From the NCBI RefSeq assembly GCF_018614585.1, contig NZ_JAGGOI010000007.1, forward strand, positions 349,340 to 413,339: DNA of 64,000 nt, written 5' to 3'. The notes beneath the pieces are model-generated. The model ran no database searches, was not told where the DNA came from, and was given only the letters and a program-made list of their open reading frames with translations. Of the stretch, positions 52,218 to 61,607 are shown piece by piece; the first letter of the stretch is position 1, and the number at the start of each line of letters is the position of its first letter. The DNA comes from Streptomyces sp. ISL-1 (lineage in GTDB: Bacteria > Actinomycetota > Actinomycetes > Streptomycetales > Streptomycetaceae). The translations under genes were made by a program, and so were the position numbers.

Positions 52218-54065
52218 CTATGCCCCGTCGCTGCCTGCCCGGTTCAGCGTCGCGTCCAGCGTGATGGCCGCGTCGATGAGAGCGAGATGGGTGAACGCCT
52301 GTGGGAAGTTGCCCAGTTGCCGCCCGGTCAGGTCGATCTCCTCGGAGTACAGGCCGAGGTGATTGGCGTACGTCAGCATCTTCTCGAGGACGAGCCTGGC
52401 CTGGTCGGCCCGCCCGGCCCGCGCGAGCGCGTCGACGTACATGAACGTGCACAGGGAGAAGGTTCCTTCGGAGCCGCGCAGGCCGTCGGGCGATGCCTCG
52501 GGGTTGTACCGGTACACCAGGCTGTCGGACACCAGCTCCCGGTCCATCGCGTCGAGGGTGGAAATCCACATGGGATCGTCCGGGGTGATGAAGCCGACCG
52601 TGGGCAACCGCAGCAGCGACGAGTCGAGCACATCACTTCCGAAGTGCTGGACGAAGGCCTTGCGCCCGTCGTCCCAGCCCTTCGTCAAGACCTGCTCGTA
52701 GATCTTGTCCCGCTCCTTGCTCCAGCGCGCGACGTGGGCCGGCCGGCCGCTGGCGGCCGCCAGCCGCAGCGCGCGGTCGAAGGCGACCCAGGACATCACC
52801 CGGCCGTAGGTGAAGTTCTTGCGACCGCCACGGGTCTCCCACAGGCCCTCTCCGGGCTGGTCCCAGTGCTCGCTGAGCCATTCGAGGAGGGTGAGCAGCG
52901 AGGTCCAGCCCTTGTGGTCAAGCGCGATTCCGCGCTGGTGGGCGAAGTAGATGCTGTCCAGCGCCTCGCCGTAGATGTCCATTTGCAGTTGTTCCGCGGC
53001 GCCGTTGCCGATGCGCACCGGGGCAGAGCCCTGGTACCCCTCCCAGTGCTCCAGGATCTCTTCGGTGAGGTCGGACGAGCCGTCGACGCGGTACATGATG
53101 TTCATCGGCCCTGTGTCACCGGCGCTGCCCGCCCTCTCCTTCACACGGTCGCGCAGCCAGCCGATGAAGGAGGTCGCCTCCTCCTTGAACCCGAGTCCCA
53201 GCAGGGCGTACACGGAGAACGAGGCGTCGCGGATCCAGGTGAACCGGTAGTCCCAGTTGCGCTCGCCGCCCAGTTGTTCCGGCAGGCCCGCGGTCGGGGC
53301 CGCGACCAGGGCGCCGCTGGGTGCGTACGTCATCAGCTTCAGCGTCACGGCGGAGCGCTCCACCGCCTCCCGCCACCGGCCCGAGTAGTGGGACTGGCTC
53401 AGCCAGGACCGCCAGTACCGGACCGTGTCGTCGAAAAGCTGCTGGAATTCGCTGAGGCGGATCTCGCGCGGCGCTCCGTCGGCGGACGACTCCAGGACCA
53501 GACCCCGTTCCTGACCGGCCTGCAGGGTCAGCGAGAAGTGCAGGTCCTGTTCGCCTGTCAGGGAGTTCACCAGCCGCTCGTCCTCCGGCTCCCGGACCGC
53601 GTGCACGGTCAGCTCCAGTCCCTCCGCGGCGAACACCGCGCCGTGGTCGGTGACGTGCAGCTTGTGCGGCTTACGGCCGTAGTCGAACCGAGGGGCGATG
53701 CCGATCTCGAAGGTCATGCTGCCGCGCACGCACCGCAGCATGCGGACCAGACGGTGGCGGGGCGTGGCCGTCCGCCCGGTCACCGGCATGAAGTCGACCA
53801 CCTCGCCGGCACCCGCCTCGGTCATGAACCGGGTCACCAGAACCGCGGTGTCGGGAAAGTACAACTGTTTGGTCGCGTAAGTCTTCTGGGCCGGGGCGAC
53901 CGTGAAATGCCCGCCCTTTTCACGGTCCAGCAGAGCGCCGAACACGCTTGGCGAATCGAAGCGCGGACAGCAGAACCAGTCGATCGTCCCATCGGTGGTC
54001 ACCAGTGCCGCGGTCTGCAAATCACCGATCAGGCCGTGATTCTCGATCAGCGGGTAGTTGTCCAT
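52218..54065 (-). CDS. Glycoside hydrolase family 15 (glucoamylase/trehalase type)
   Basis: 615 residues, cytoplasmic. N-terminal LIENHGLIGDLQTAALVTTD and GTIDWFCCPRFDSPSVFGAL, then NWDYRFTWIRDASFSVYAL, a general-acid region TEEILEHWEGYQGSAPVRIG with NGAAEQLQMDIYGE, and the base in LYSEEIDLTGRQLGNFPQAF. Actinobacterial members of this group are often trehalases that release glucose from trehalose; glucoamylase activity is the alternative. ATG at 54065 after GGAAGGGG. It could feed the glucose-oxidation genes 7-12 kb away. Confidence 0.93.
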   Translation of the reverse strand: MDNYPLIENHGLIGDLQTAALVTTDGTIDWFCCPRFDSPSVFGALLDREKGGHFTVAPAQKTYATKQLYFPDTAVLVTRFMTEAGAGEVVDFMPVTGRTATPRHRLVRMLRCVRGSMTFEIGIAPRFDYGRKPHKLHVTDHGAVFAAEGLELTVHAVREPEDERLVNSLTGEQDLHFSLTLQAGQERGLVLESSADGAPREIRLSEFQQLFDDTVRYWRSWLSQSHYSGRWREAVERSAVTLKLMTYAPSGALVAAPTAGLPEQLGGERNWDYRFTWIRDASFSVYALLGLGFKEEATSFIGWLRDRVKERAGSAGDTGPMNIMYRVDGSSDLTEEILEHWEGYQGSAPVRIGNGAAEQLQMDIYGEALDSIYFAHQRGIALDHKGWTSLLTLLEWLSEHWDQPGEGLWETRGGRKNFTYGRVMSWVAFDRALRLAAASGRPAHVARWSKERDKIYEQVLTKGWDDGRKAFVQHFGSDVLDSSLLRLPTVGFITPDDPMWISTLDAMDRELVSDSLVYRYNPEASPDGLRGSEGTFSLCTFMYVDALARAGRADQARLVLEKMLTYANHLGLYSEEIDLTGRQLGNFPQAFTHLALIDAAITLDATLNRAGSDGA

Positions 54066-54333
54066 CGTGAGCCCCTTCCGGATGCCACCCGGACAGCTTA
54101 AGCAAGGAATTCCCTCCGGGCCCGCCGAGCCGACCACACAGGCTCATTGAGCGGCGGAAACAGGCGCGGGACCGGTTGAGTGCGCAATACAGGGAGCCGG
54201 ACGGATTCCTGGCTCTGCGCCCGTCGAGGAGCGGCATTACCGTGAATGCGAAGGCCCGATTTCAGAACTGAACCCGGAGGGTGTCCGTGCTGTCGAGTCC
54301 TGCGCCTGTGCCCAGGAGAGGAAGGGTCCGCGG

Positions 54334-55635
54334 GTGCGGACAATGATGTCCTGGGCGACGGCGTTCCGGCTGCGGCAATACGCCAAGGCCAGCCTGTGGA
54401 TCGTCCCGCTGTTCGGACTCGTACTCGGCGTGCTGCTCGCGGAGTGTGCCGTGGCCGCGAACGTGTCGGATTGGCTGCCGGCAACCTGGCGGTATTCCGC
54501 GACAACGGCGAGCGGTGTGCTGAGTGCCATCGTCGGGGCCATGGTCGCCCTGCTCGGATTCGTCGTGACCATCGGCGTTCTCGTCGTCCAGCAGGCCACG
54601 GGAACGCTGTCCCCGCGCTACATGCGCCTGTGGTACCGGGACCGTCTGCAGAAGGCCGTTCTGGCCACCTTCGCCGGGACGTTCGCGTTCGCCTTCTCCC
54701 TGCTGCGCTCCATCGAGTCGGACTCCGTCCCCGACCTGGGAGTCACCCTGGCCGGGTTGCTCGTCTCCGTCAGCCTGCTGCTTCTGCTGGTCTACCTCAG
54801 CCGCTTCACCCACAACCTCCGGCCGGTCGCCATCGCCGACATGGTCGGACGGATGGGGGAGAAGATCCTCACCCGGCCGGCCCGGGCCGGCCGCTCCGCG
54901 CTCCTCGACGGTGAACTCGCGCTGCCGGCCGGCCCGGTGACGCGCATCCTGTCCGAGCGCGGCGGAGCCATCCAGGCGTTCGACGTGGCCGGGCTGACCC
55001 GCGCCGCGGTCCGCCACGACTGCACCTTCGTGGTCACCCACCCCGTCGGGGACTTCGTACCGCCCGGCGCCACCCTCATCGAGGTCCATGGCGGGACCTC
55101 GGTGCCCGATCCGCGGCGGGTGACCGGACTTGTCGCCCTCGGCCCCGAGCGGACCATCGAGCAGGACCCCGGCTTCGCCCTGCGCATTCTCGTCGACATC
55201 GCCATCCGCGCCCTCTCCCCGGCCGTGAACGACCCCACGACCGCCGTCCAAGTGCTGAATCACATCGAGGTGTTCCTGCACACCGTCGGCAGGACCGAAC
55301 TCCGCCACCGCTATGTGCTCGGCGACGACCGTGGCCGGCCGCGACTGGTGGTGCCGGGCCGGGGCTGGGAGGACTACCTTCAGCTCGCCGTCACCGAAAT
55401 CCGTGAGTACGGGGCGAGGTCCCCCCAGATCTGCCGGCGGCTGCGTGCGCTGCTGGAGTGGCTGCTCGACACCCTGCCGGCCGATCATCTGCCGGTCGTC
55501 CGCACGGAGCTGGAGCTCCTGGAGGAAGCGGTCGAGCGGGAGTTCAACGACCCTGTTCGCCGCGCCACGGCGCGGACGGGTGACCGTCAGGGCATCGGCG
55601 GCGGGCACAGGCCGCAGGCCGCGCCGCCCGGATGA
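54334..55635 (+). CDS. DUF2254 membrane protein
   Basis: 433 residues. Four helices in the first 160 residues (ASLWIVPLFGLVLGVLLAEC, SGVLSAIVGAMVALLGFVVT, LATFAGTFAFAFSLL, VSLLLLLVYLSRFTHNL), then a cytoplasmic part with RPVAIADMVGRMGEKIL and the family block GFALRILVDIAIRALSPAVN-DPTTAVQVLNHIEVFL. GTG at 54334 is preceded by GAGGAAGGG. Function unknown. It diverges from GH15 and starts another set of stress-island membrane proteins. Confidence 0.9.
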   Translation: MRTMMSWATAFRLRQYAKASLWIVPLFGLVLGVLLAECAVAANVSDWLPATWRYSATTASGVLSAIVGAMVALLGFVVTIGVLVVQQATGTLSPRYMRLWYRDRLQKAVLATFAGTFAFAFSLLRSIESDSVPDLGVTLAGLLVSVSLLLLLVYLSRFTHNLRPVAIADMVGRMGEKILTRPARAGRSALLDGELALPAGPVTRILSERGGAIQAFDVAGLTRAAVRHDCTFVVTHPVGDFVPPGATLIEVHGGTSVPDPRRVTGLVALGPERTIEQDPGFALRILVDIAIRALSPAVNDPTTAVQVLNHIEVFLHTVGRTELRHRYVLGDDRGRPRLVVPGRGWEDYLQLAVTEIREYGARSPQICRRLRALLEWLLDTLPADHLPVVRTELELLEEAVEREFNDPVRRATARTGDRQGIGGGHRPQAAPPG

Positions 55636-55811
55636 GCGGGTCGCCGCATCGGTGGATCCGGGCCTGGTCTGCCGTGAGGTGCCCAGGTGTCCGTCTGCCC
55701 GACCGGGTGTGCCGCGTGGCGCGGCATCACCCGGGTGGCCCTGACCAGCTCGCGAGTGCCCGGTGCACGGGGTCTGCTGGTATCCACCCATCCGTACGGG
55801 GAGGACCCGCG

Positions 55812-57176
55812 ATGCCCGACAATGGAGCGACCGGCCCGAACGCGGGCGCGGAGCACGCCGGGGCGCCGGGCGCGAACGACGCGCGCGGCGAAATGGAGCA
55901 GCTGCGCACACGCGTCGCAGTGCTGGAGGCCGACCAGGCGTCCCGGGCTCCCCACCACCGGTGGAGGGCCTTCTTCGCGGCGCTGCTCATCGTCATCGGC
56001 TGCGTTCTCGCCCCGCTCGGCGCCGTTGCCTCGTGGGCGGCGGACGAGGTCGGCGACACGGACCGGTACGTCGATACGGTGGCGCCTCTCGCATCCGACC
56101 CGGACATCCAGTCGGCCGTGGCGACCCGGGTCACCAACGCGGTGATGGAACACATCAACCTGGCGACTCTGCTGGAGGGTGCGGCCCCTGAGGACCGGCC
56201 GCGCCTGGAGAAGGCACTCGGCAGGCTGGGCGGCTCCCTGGAGAACGCCGTCCGCAGCTTCGTCCACGACAAGGCGCAGCAAATCGTCGCCTCCGAGACC
56301 TTCGAGAAGATCTGGACCGACGCCAACCGCCGGATCCATGCAGCCGTGGACAAAGCCCTGACGGGCAGCGCCGACAGCGCGGTGAAGATCAACAACGACT
56401 CGGTGACCATCGACCTCGCCCCGGTCATCGACCAGGTCAAACAGCGCCTCGTGGCCGACGGAATGACGGTGGCCGCAAAGATCCCCGAAGTGCACACCAA
56501 CTTCACGGTCCTGCGATCCGACAACATCGGGAAGGTCAAGACCGCCTTTCAGCTCTTGGAGCTCGCCGGGATCTGGCTGCCGGTGATCGCGGTGGTGCTG
56601 ATCGCCGTCGGCGTCCTGCTCGCCGTCCACCGTCGGCGAACGCTCGTGATTTCCGCACTCGCCTTCGCTTTCGCCATGTTGGTCCTCGGGGCCGGCCTGT
56701 CCGTGTTCCGCGTGGTGTATCTGAACGCACTGCCGGCGGACGTATCGCAGTCCGCCGCCGGGTCCGTCTACGACACGCTGACGCGCTATCTGCGCACCAC
56801 GGTCCGGATGGCCGTGATGCTCGGCGTGGTGATCGCGCTGGCCGCCTGGCTGACCGGCCGCGGCCGATCGGCAACGCTCGTACGGCAGTTGTGGAAGTCG
56901 GGCATCGGCGCGGTCCGCTCCACCGCCGACCGCGCGGGTCTGCGTACCGGACCGGTCGGCCCGTTCGTCCACCGCCACCGGAAATGGATCACCTGGGTAC
57001 TGGTCGCCGCGGCCGTCGTGGTGTACGTCCTGTGGAGCTTCCCTACGGCCTGGGTCGTCATCGGCATCGCGCTGGTGCTGCTCCTCGCGCTGGCCTTGGT
57101 GGAGTTCCTGGCGGAGGACGAGGCGGCCGGACGCAAACAGGAGGTGGCGTCGTCACAGGAGCCGCAGCCGCGGTGA
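55812..57176 (+). CDS. Large polytopic membrane protein of unknown function
   Basis: 454 residues. A coiled coil near the start (GEMEQLRTRVAVLEADQAS), one helix at about 52-75, a soluble region of some 170 residues (DTDRYVDTVAPLASDPDIQS, then AATRVTNAVMEHIN) thought to be extracytoplasmic, then five or six helices near 250-440, ending acidic. The segment YVDTVAPLASDPDIQSAVAT resembles a widespread actinobacterial DUF family whose number I cannot give. ATG at 55812 follows GGGGAGGAC. Downstream of DUF2254. Confidence 0.8.
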   Translation: MPDNGATGPNAGAEHAGAPGANDARGEMEQLRTRVAVLEADQASRAPHHRWRAFFAALLIVIGCVLAPLGAVASWAADEVGDTDRYVDTVAPLASDPDIQSAVATRVTNAVMEHINLATLLEGAAPEDRPRLEKALGRLGGSLENAVRSFVHDKAQQIVASETFEKIWTDANRRIHAAVDKALTGSADSAVKINNDSVTIDLAPVIDQVKQRLVADGMTVAAKIPEVHTNFTVLRSDNIGKVKTAFQLLELAGIWLPVIAVVLIAVGVLLAVHRRRTLVISALAFAFAMLVLGAGLSVFRVVYLNALPADVSQSAAGSVYDTLTRYLRTTVRMAVMLGVVIALAAWLTGRGRSATLVRQLWKSGIGAVRSTADRAGLRTGPVGPFVHRHRKWITWVLVAAAVVVYVLWSFPTAWVVIGIALVLLLALALVEFLAEDEAAGRKQEVASSQEPQPR

Positions 57177-57321
57177 ACACGGGGCCCCAGCGGCCCGCCC
57201 CGCCTGGGCGCAGCGCCAGGGTGCGGATGCCGGAGTGGGGGGACGGCCGTTGCGGGTCGGCGGGTCCTCGGGTGGCAGGGCTGCGGAGGCGGCGGCTGTC
57301 GGGCGCTGCCCGTGTCGGCTC

Positions 57322-57681
57322 TCAGGACGCTGGAGTAAGGCCGAGTGAGAAGTAGTAGTTGCCCACGGCCGCCAGATACGTGGGGTGGGTCGTCTCGCGG
57401 TCGGTGGTGAACTGGGGCGCGGCTTTGATCTCCTCTCGGGTCCGTGCGACTGTCACCGTTCGGGCGTCGGAGTCGATCCGGGTGACGGCGCCGGCCGGGA
57501 TGAGCACGCTTTTGCCGAACACCCATACGCCCGTGTCGACGACCAAGTGCTGCATGTCCGGCTGGTCCTGCTGCCGGTCCACTTGCCCGATGGCTCCGTC
57601 GGCGGCCTCGACGGTGAACCCCACCAGAGACTGCTCCGGCGTGTAGCCGCTGCCCTGCGCGTACGTCCAGATACTGCTCAC
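57322..57681 (-). CDS. PRC-barrel domain protein
   Basis: 119 residues. PRC-barrel fold: SLVGFTVEAADGAIGQVDRQ, HLVVDTGVWVFGKSVLIPAG and VTRIDSDARTVTVARTREEI, followed by IKAAPQFTTDRETTHPTY. Soluble, ribosome-maturation-like barrel often found in stress operons. GTG at 57681 is placed by GGAGAG; the frame continues to 57735 without support. Convergent with the preceding membrane-protein gene. Confidence 0.88.
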   Translation of the reverse strand: MSSIWTYAQGSGYTPEQSLVGFTVEAADGAIGQVDRQQDQPDMQHLVVDTGVWVFGKSVLIPAGAVTRIDSDARTVTVARTREEIKAAPQFTTDRETTHPTYLAAVGNYYFSLGLTPAS

Positions 57682-58280
57682 GGCTCGTCTCTCCTCTGCG
57701 TAGCGTCCGAAAAGCGCCAAGGACGGTGCCCTCATCGGCGCATCGTCGGCGTGGCATCGTCCTCCCCGCGTACCCTTGCCGCCGGTCCCGCAACCGATGG
57801 CCCGCCCGGCCTATCCTCCCCGTACAGGACCGGGGTTGAGGGCTAACAGGGCCGTGGTGCGTTTCTCGGATCGACTGGGAGACCGGCGCCCGTGACCGTA
57901 GGGCCTGTGGTGCCGCACTCGCCCGGGCGGTGGAGGACGCCAAAGACCGGGCGAGCGCCCTGCAGACGCTCACCGCGGCGTCACGCAACCGTGGGTCGCG
58001 GCGGGCATCGACCGACAGCACTGTCACGTCCTTATGCGCGGGCATCGGCGAGTGCGTCGCGCAGTGACCAGGGGCGCGGGTCGCACAGGACGTACCACCG
58101 TCCGTCACCGGCGTGACCGCGGTGAACCTCGCCTCTCCCGAGGCCGTACGCAACCGGCCGGCCGAAGGGCTCGACCGGCCGTCCGTGATGCGTATGACCG
58201 ACGGAAGGCTGCTCGCCGTACCGTCCGAACGCACCCACTGCCGAGTGGGGTATGCCCGGCGCGACGGCAGGCCGACCTGC
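57682..58280. other. About 600 bp without a supported gene
   Basis: Frames open on both strands but without ribosome sites or recognisable families. A minus-strand stretch around 58032-58110 reads GDGRWYVLCDPRPWSLRDAL, which looks protein-like and may be the end of a decayed gene. The promoter of the PRC-barrel gene should be in the first 100 bp. Confidence 0.4.
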
Positions 58281-58643
58281 TCAGGGGGCTTCGTCGCTGT
58301 GTCCGCACACCCAAGCCAGGGCGTCATGCACTCCGCGGTTGTAGTCTCGCGGGCCCGGCCGGCCGGTGGGGTCCTCCATCTGCACGACGGCCGCATCCAC
58401 CTCGGCGGTGAGCACCTGCAGATCCGGGACGCTCTCCGCGTCGCCTGCCCCAGTGACGGGCGCGCGGTCCGCGCGGCCGAGCGCCCAGTGGTAAGCCGCT
58501 GACGCGCCACTGGAGAACTGAGGAGACCGACCCCGCTCCACCTCTCTGGCGCCCAATTGCTTTTGCGCCAGCTCGACGTCTGCGTATGCCCGGGTGCCGA
58601 CCCGCGGCTCATTGCCCTGCCGCATGCTCCCATGAATGGCCAT
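58281..58643 (-). CDS. Hypothetical protein, 120 residues
   Basis: Starts MAIHGSMRQGNEPRVGTRAY and continues with a helical ADVELAQKQLGAREVERGRS and an acidic stretch QVLTAEVDAAVVQMEDPTGR, ending DYNRGVHDALAWVCGHSDEAP. ATG 58643 has GGAGGG about 13 bases upstream, rather far. Codon positions look G/C-rich at the third base, supporting coding, and the ending is protein-like. No family recognised. Confidence 0.5.
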   Translation of the reverse strand: MAIHGSMRQGNEPRVGTRAYADVELAQKQLGAREVERGRSPQFSSGASAAYHWALGRADRAPVTGAGDAESVPDLQVLTAEVDAAVVQMEDPTGRPGPRDYNRGVHDALAWVCGHSDEAP

Positions 58644-59038
58644 ACCCGCACATCTACCCTCCGGGGGTCCCATGATGTCCGGAGTCGATGGCGCGTTGCC
58701 CTCGGGTGGGCAGCGTCCAGGTGACCTGGGACGGAAGCGTCGCGCAGCGATATTTCGGCAGGCCATGAGCCGCCCGGACATCACCCGCGTGGCTCGGCGG
58801 GGTGCGGATGCGAACACCACGAGATGCCGTACCTACGGCCGGGACCGCGAACGCGACGTTACGGTCTGTTACTCAAGGCCAGTCTCCGTACGCCTTGAGT
58901 GGCACCAGCTGTCGGTGACGACTGTTACGAGGGGGGCGTGATTACTGCCCGTGATGCGGGGTAACTGAATGGTCACTCTGTGTGGTGCCTCTGTGTGCAG
59001 GTGCCATCGCGGTGGTGAGACCGAGGGAAGGAGCGGTT
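58644..59038. other. Intergenic before DUF2267 gene
   Basis: 395 bp between divergent genes; no gene supported. Contains a candidate stress promoter at 58940-58964 for the DUF2267 gene, and the leader of the minus-strand hypothetical gene. Confidence 0.4.
58940..58964 (+). promoter_or_regulatory. Candidate SigB-like promoter upstream of DUF2267 gene
   Basis: GATT at 58940-58943, a 15-base spacer and GGGTAA at 58959-58964 fit the GNNT-N14-16-GGGTAY pattern of stress sigma factors of the SigB group in Streptomyces, apart from A in place of the last pyrimidine. The start codon is 75 bp downstream. A stress promoter would suit the gene's island. Confidence 0.4.
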
Positions 59039-59431
59039 GTGAATGCGTCCGTGGAAGTGCTGCTTGACCGGGTCCAGGAACGCGGAGGGTATGCGATGCG
59101 GCAGGAGGCGGCCGGGGCGGTGCAGAGCGTACTGGAGGTGCTGGGGGCGCATCTGGTGGGTGATGACCGTACCGATCTTGCCGCTCTGCTGCCCCGGCAG
59201 TGCGGCCCGCTGCTCATCGACGCCGCACCGGCCAGCGAACCCCTGACGCCCTCGGGTTTCGTCGAAGCGGTGGCTGTGCGAGGGGACGTCGGTGTTGCGG
59301 TCGCCCGGCGAGCTGTCACCGCGGTGCTCGCCACGGTCGCGGAGGTGGCCGACGACGCCCTGCTGCGCCGCATCCTCACGCAGCTGCCGCCGGGGCACGC
59401 CGGCTTGTTCGGCCGTACGGATCCCGCGTGA
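59039..59431 (+). CDS. DUF2267 domain protein
   Basis: 130 residues, all-helical: SVEVLLDRVQERGGYAMRQE, AAGAVQSVLEVLGAHLVGDD, LAALLPRQCGPLLIDAAP and VAVARRAVTAVLATVAEVAD-DALLRRILTQLPPGHAGLFG. Typical DUF2267 repeat proteins appear in stress clusters. GTG at 59039 lies six bases after GGAAGGAG. Possibly driven by the SigB-like promoter upstream. Confidence 0.88.
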   Translation: MNASVEVLLDRVQERGGYAMRQEAAGAVQSVLEVLGAHLVGDDRTDLAALLPRQCGPLLIDAAPASEPLTPSGFVEAVAVRGDVGVAVARRAVTAVLATVAEVADDALLRRILTQLPPGHAGLFGRTDPA

Positions 59432-59661
59432 GTCGCCGACAAGCCCGTGCCGTTCTTCCGTTGGGGTAACGGAAGGCTCACCGCAACCCCGCGGCCCGGC
59501 GGCAGGACCGTCGAGCGGTCCCCCTGGTAGCGGTGGCCCACGCCGCCGGGCAGTGGATGCCCGGCGGTGCGGTCTGCGGCAGTGTGACCCGCCGAGCCGG
59601 CCGGACGGCCCGTAAGGACTGCCTTGGGCATGAGGGCGTTCGGGCGGGGCAAAAGAGGCCA

Positions 59662-59901
59662 ATGACCGACCTATCCCAGCTGCTGCAACAGGCAATGCGC
59701 CGTCATCACCTGACGCCTCAGGCGGTCGCCGACAAGACCGGCATCCGCACCCCGCGTATCCGTGCCTTCGCCGAGGACGGCGCCGAGGGGCCCATCCGGC
59801 CGACCGAGGAGGAGCTGGCCGAACTGGCCGACGCCCTCGCTCTGCCACTACCGGCCGTCATGGACGCCGCCCTGCCAACGGCCGCGGCAACTGCCCCCTG
59901 A
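59662..59901 (+). CDS. Small XRE-like helix-turn-helix protein
   Basis: 79 residues. SQLLQQAMRRHHLTPQAVAD-KTGIRTPRIRAFAEDG forms a Cro/XRE-type HTH, followed by a short acidic helix (PTEEELAELADALALPLPAV). Only the first four helices of the fold are present, so it is a minimal DNA-binding protein. ATG 59662 follows AGAGG. It has no partner gene and target sites are unknown. Confidence 0.75.
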   Translation: MTDLSQLLQQAMRRHHLTPQAVADKTGIRTPRIRAFAEDGAEGPIRPTEEELAELADALALPLPAVMDAALPTAAATAP

Positions 59902-60081
59902 CCCGCCCCTGACTACTGCCACCCCATCTCCCACAGGCCGCTGGCGCTACCCCGACCTCACCCAGGCCGCCTCGCCCAACTCCTGGCTCCCTACGAGGTT
60001 TCCACCTGGGCTGGGGCCGTACGCGCATCACCGGCGAGGCTGTCCAACGAACGCAATGGGCATCCATCGCGCAACGGTTGC

Positions 60082-60276
60082 TCAGAGCCAGTCGCGTCGC
60101 TTGAAGATGAAGTACAGGCTCACTCACACCACTGCCATCAGGCAGATCGCGAACGGGTAGCCGAAGTCACGGCCCAGCTCCGGCATGTGATCGAAGTTCA
60201 TGCCGCAGTTCGTGCCGACAGGCGTCGGCGTGACGAGGATGGCTGCCCAGGATGAGATCTTCTTGATTCCATAGAT
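60082..60276 (-). pseudogene. C-terminal fragment of a CorA magnesium transporter, with a stop
   Basis: The minus strand reads IYGIKKISSWAAILVTPTPV, then GTNCGMNFDHMPELGRDFGY and PFAICLMAVV, TGA at 60126-60124, and VSLYFIFKRRDWL before the final TGA at 60084. This is the two-helix CorA pore end, including the GMN signature (CGMNFDHMPEL; normally YGMNF). Everything upstream of this piece is missing, and the internal stop disables it. Confidence 0.8.
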
Positions 60277-60289
60277 CTACCAAGTGCCT

Positions 60290-61274
60290 GCCGACCATCG
60301 CGGCGCGCTCCAGGTCGGTGATCCCGCGTGCCAGGAGGCCGAGCTTCACCTGCTCGGGCCCGCCGCCCAGAAACTCCGCGAGCCTGAGCGCCAGCTAGGT
60401 CTTGCTGGTGCCGGGAGTACATCACCAACTGCCTTTCGTCCCAGAAGAGATCGCGTACTTCGCACAGCCATGCCGGGTCGTGCACCAGGAGCTCGTCGGC
60501 CAGCTGGTCCGTGGGCTCGGAGAGCTCTAGTTCACGCCGGGCGGTGATCGCAGGGATCTCCGCGCTCGGGTCACGCTCTATGGCCTTGGCCTCGTCAGCC
60601 AGTTCCTCATCGGTCGGCCCAAGTCCCTCGATGAGGGCGTGAACGAAGGTGTGGTCGACGACGCTGGACGGGCAGCTTCGGCGGCGCTTCGGGCAGGTCC
60701 TCGTACGGGTAGCCGGTGGCCACTCCACGTGTCGGCGCAGGTTGGACCGCCGGTCGTCGGACTCCGCCTCCTCCGCTCCGCCGGTGATCTCGCCGACGTA
60801 CAACTGTCCGCCGGAAATCGTGCACACGGGGTCGCCCGGTTTCATACGGGACAGGAACGCGTACAGTTCTTCGACCAGTTTCAGCTTCTGGTTGTACGTC
60901 GCCGAGGACTCGTAGTCCTCCTCGAAGTGGGTGCGCAGCCTGTCTTTGCTGATCCTCTCCTCCGCCCGCTGTTTCAGCCGGGAAGCGGAAAGGGACACGC
61001 GTCCTTCGGGCAGCCACTACCGCCGGACCAGATCGAGTCCCGAGGCGTTCGTGCCGCGAATCAGCCAAGCCCGGTTGGGGCCTGACCAGACGCCCGTCAT
61101 GTAGTCCGAGGGCAGTGCACCATCGTGTGTCCGCCACACCACCCGGTCGACCGGAGCGATGTACCTGCCGTCCCTCTGCGCCCGCCACTCGCCGGTCGCG
61201 TCACGGAACTTCTTCGCCTCCGCGCTGGTGTGGGTTTCCCAACTGGTGGAAGCGCAGACCGTAGGCACAGCCAC
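60290..61274 (-). pseudogene. Decayed McrB-like AAA+ restriction protein
   Basis: Several minus-strand pieces read as one protein. RAWLIRGTNASGLDLVRR ends in TAG at 61019-61017, and the same frame resumes with WLPEGRVSLSASRLKQ. Next come FLSRMKPGDPVCTISGGQLY-VGEI and RRSNLRRHVEW, the N-terminal DNA-recognition half of McrB-like enzymes. A frameshift pair follows around 60670-60720. LADELLVHDPAWLCEVRDLF-WDERQLVMY leads to a broken P-loop: GTSKT then a stop, LALRLAEFLGGGPEQVKLG. Multiple lesions rule out function as a single gene. Confidence 0.75.
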
Positions 61275-61607
61275 GCCCGCACCTGCCCAGGCTCGTAGAC
61301 GGTCGCCAGGACGGGCATGGCGCCATCCGTGATCACTTCATGGTCCCGGAGGTAGCCGCTGCTGCGCTTGAGGTGTGGAGGTGATTGTCAACGACGGCTA
61401 ACTGCCTACCTGGACGGGGATTCTTGGGGGAGTCGGCGGGCCGGGTGGCGTGAGGGAGTTCAACGGCGACGGCCAGGAGGTTTTGAGGACGGTGCTGGCT
61501 GTTCGACTCCGACGAGGCTTCTCCTATCCGAGTCGTTCATGAGATGTGCGTCCTATGACGTGTCTCTTCGTTGCTGTCGGGAAGTTGGACGTGCCAACAT
61601 TCGGTGC
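61275..61607. other. Intergenic before the polymorphic-toxin cluster
   Basis: 333 bp. The plus frame of the next gene is open from 61368, but the upstream part has no protein-like composition and no ribosome site. The promoter of the cluster should be here; no consensus recognised. Confidence 0.4.

Noticed and set aside
37927..59431. Whole island as a prophage or ICE
   Set aside because: No integrase, relaxase, phage structural gene, att-like direct repeat or tRNA was seen at its borders.
59858..60127. Minus-strand 89-residue ORF
   Set aside because: Overlaps the small HTH gene and the CorA tail in another frame; proline/arginine-rich shadow.
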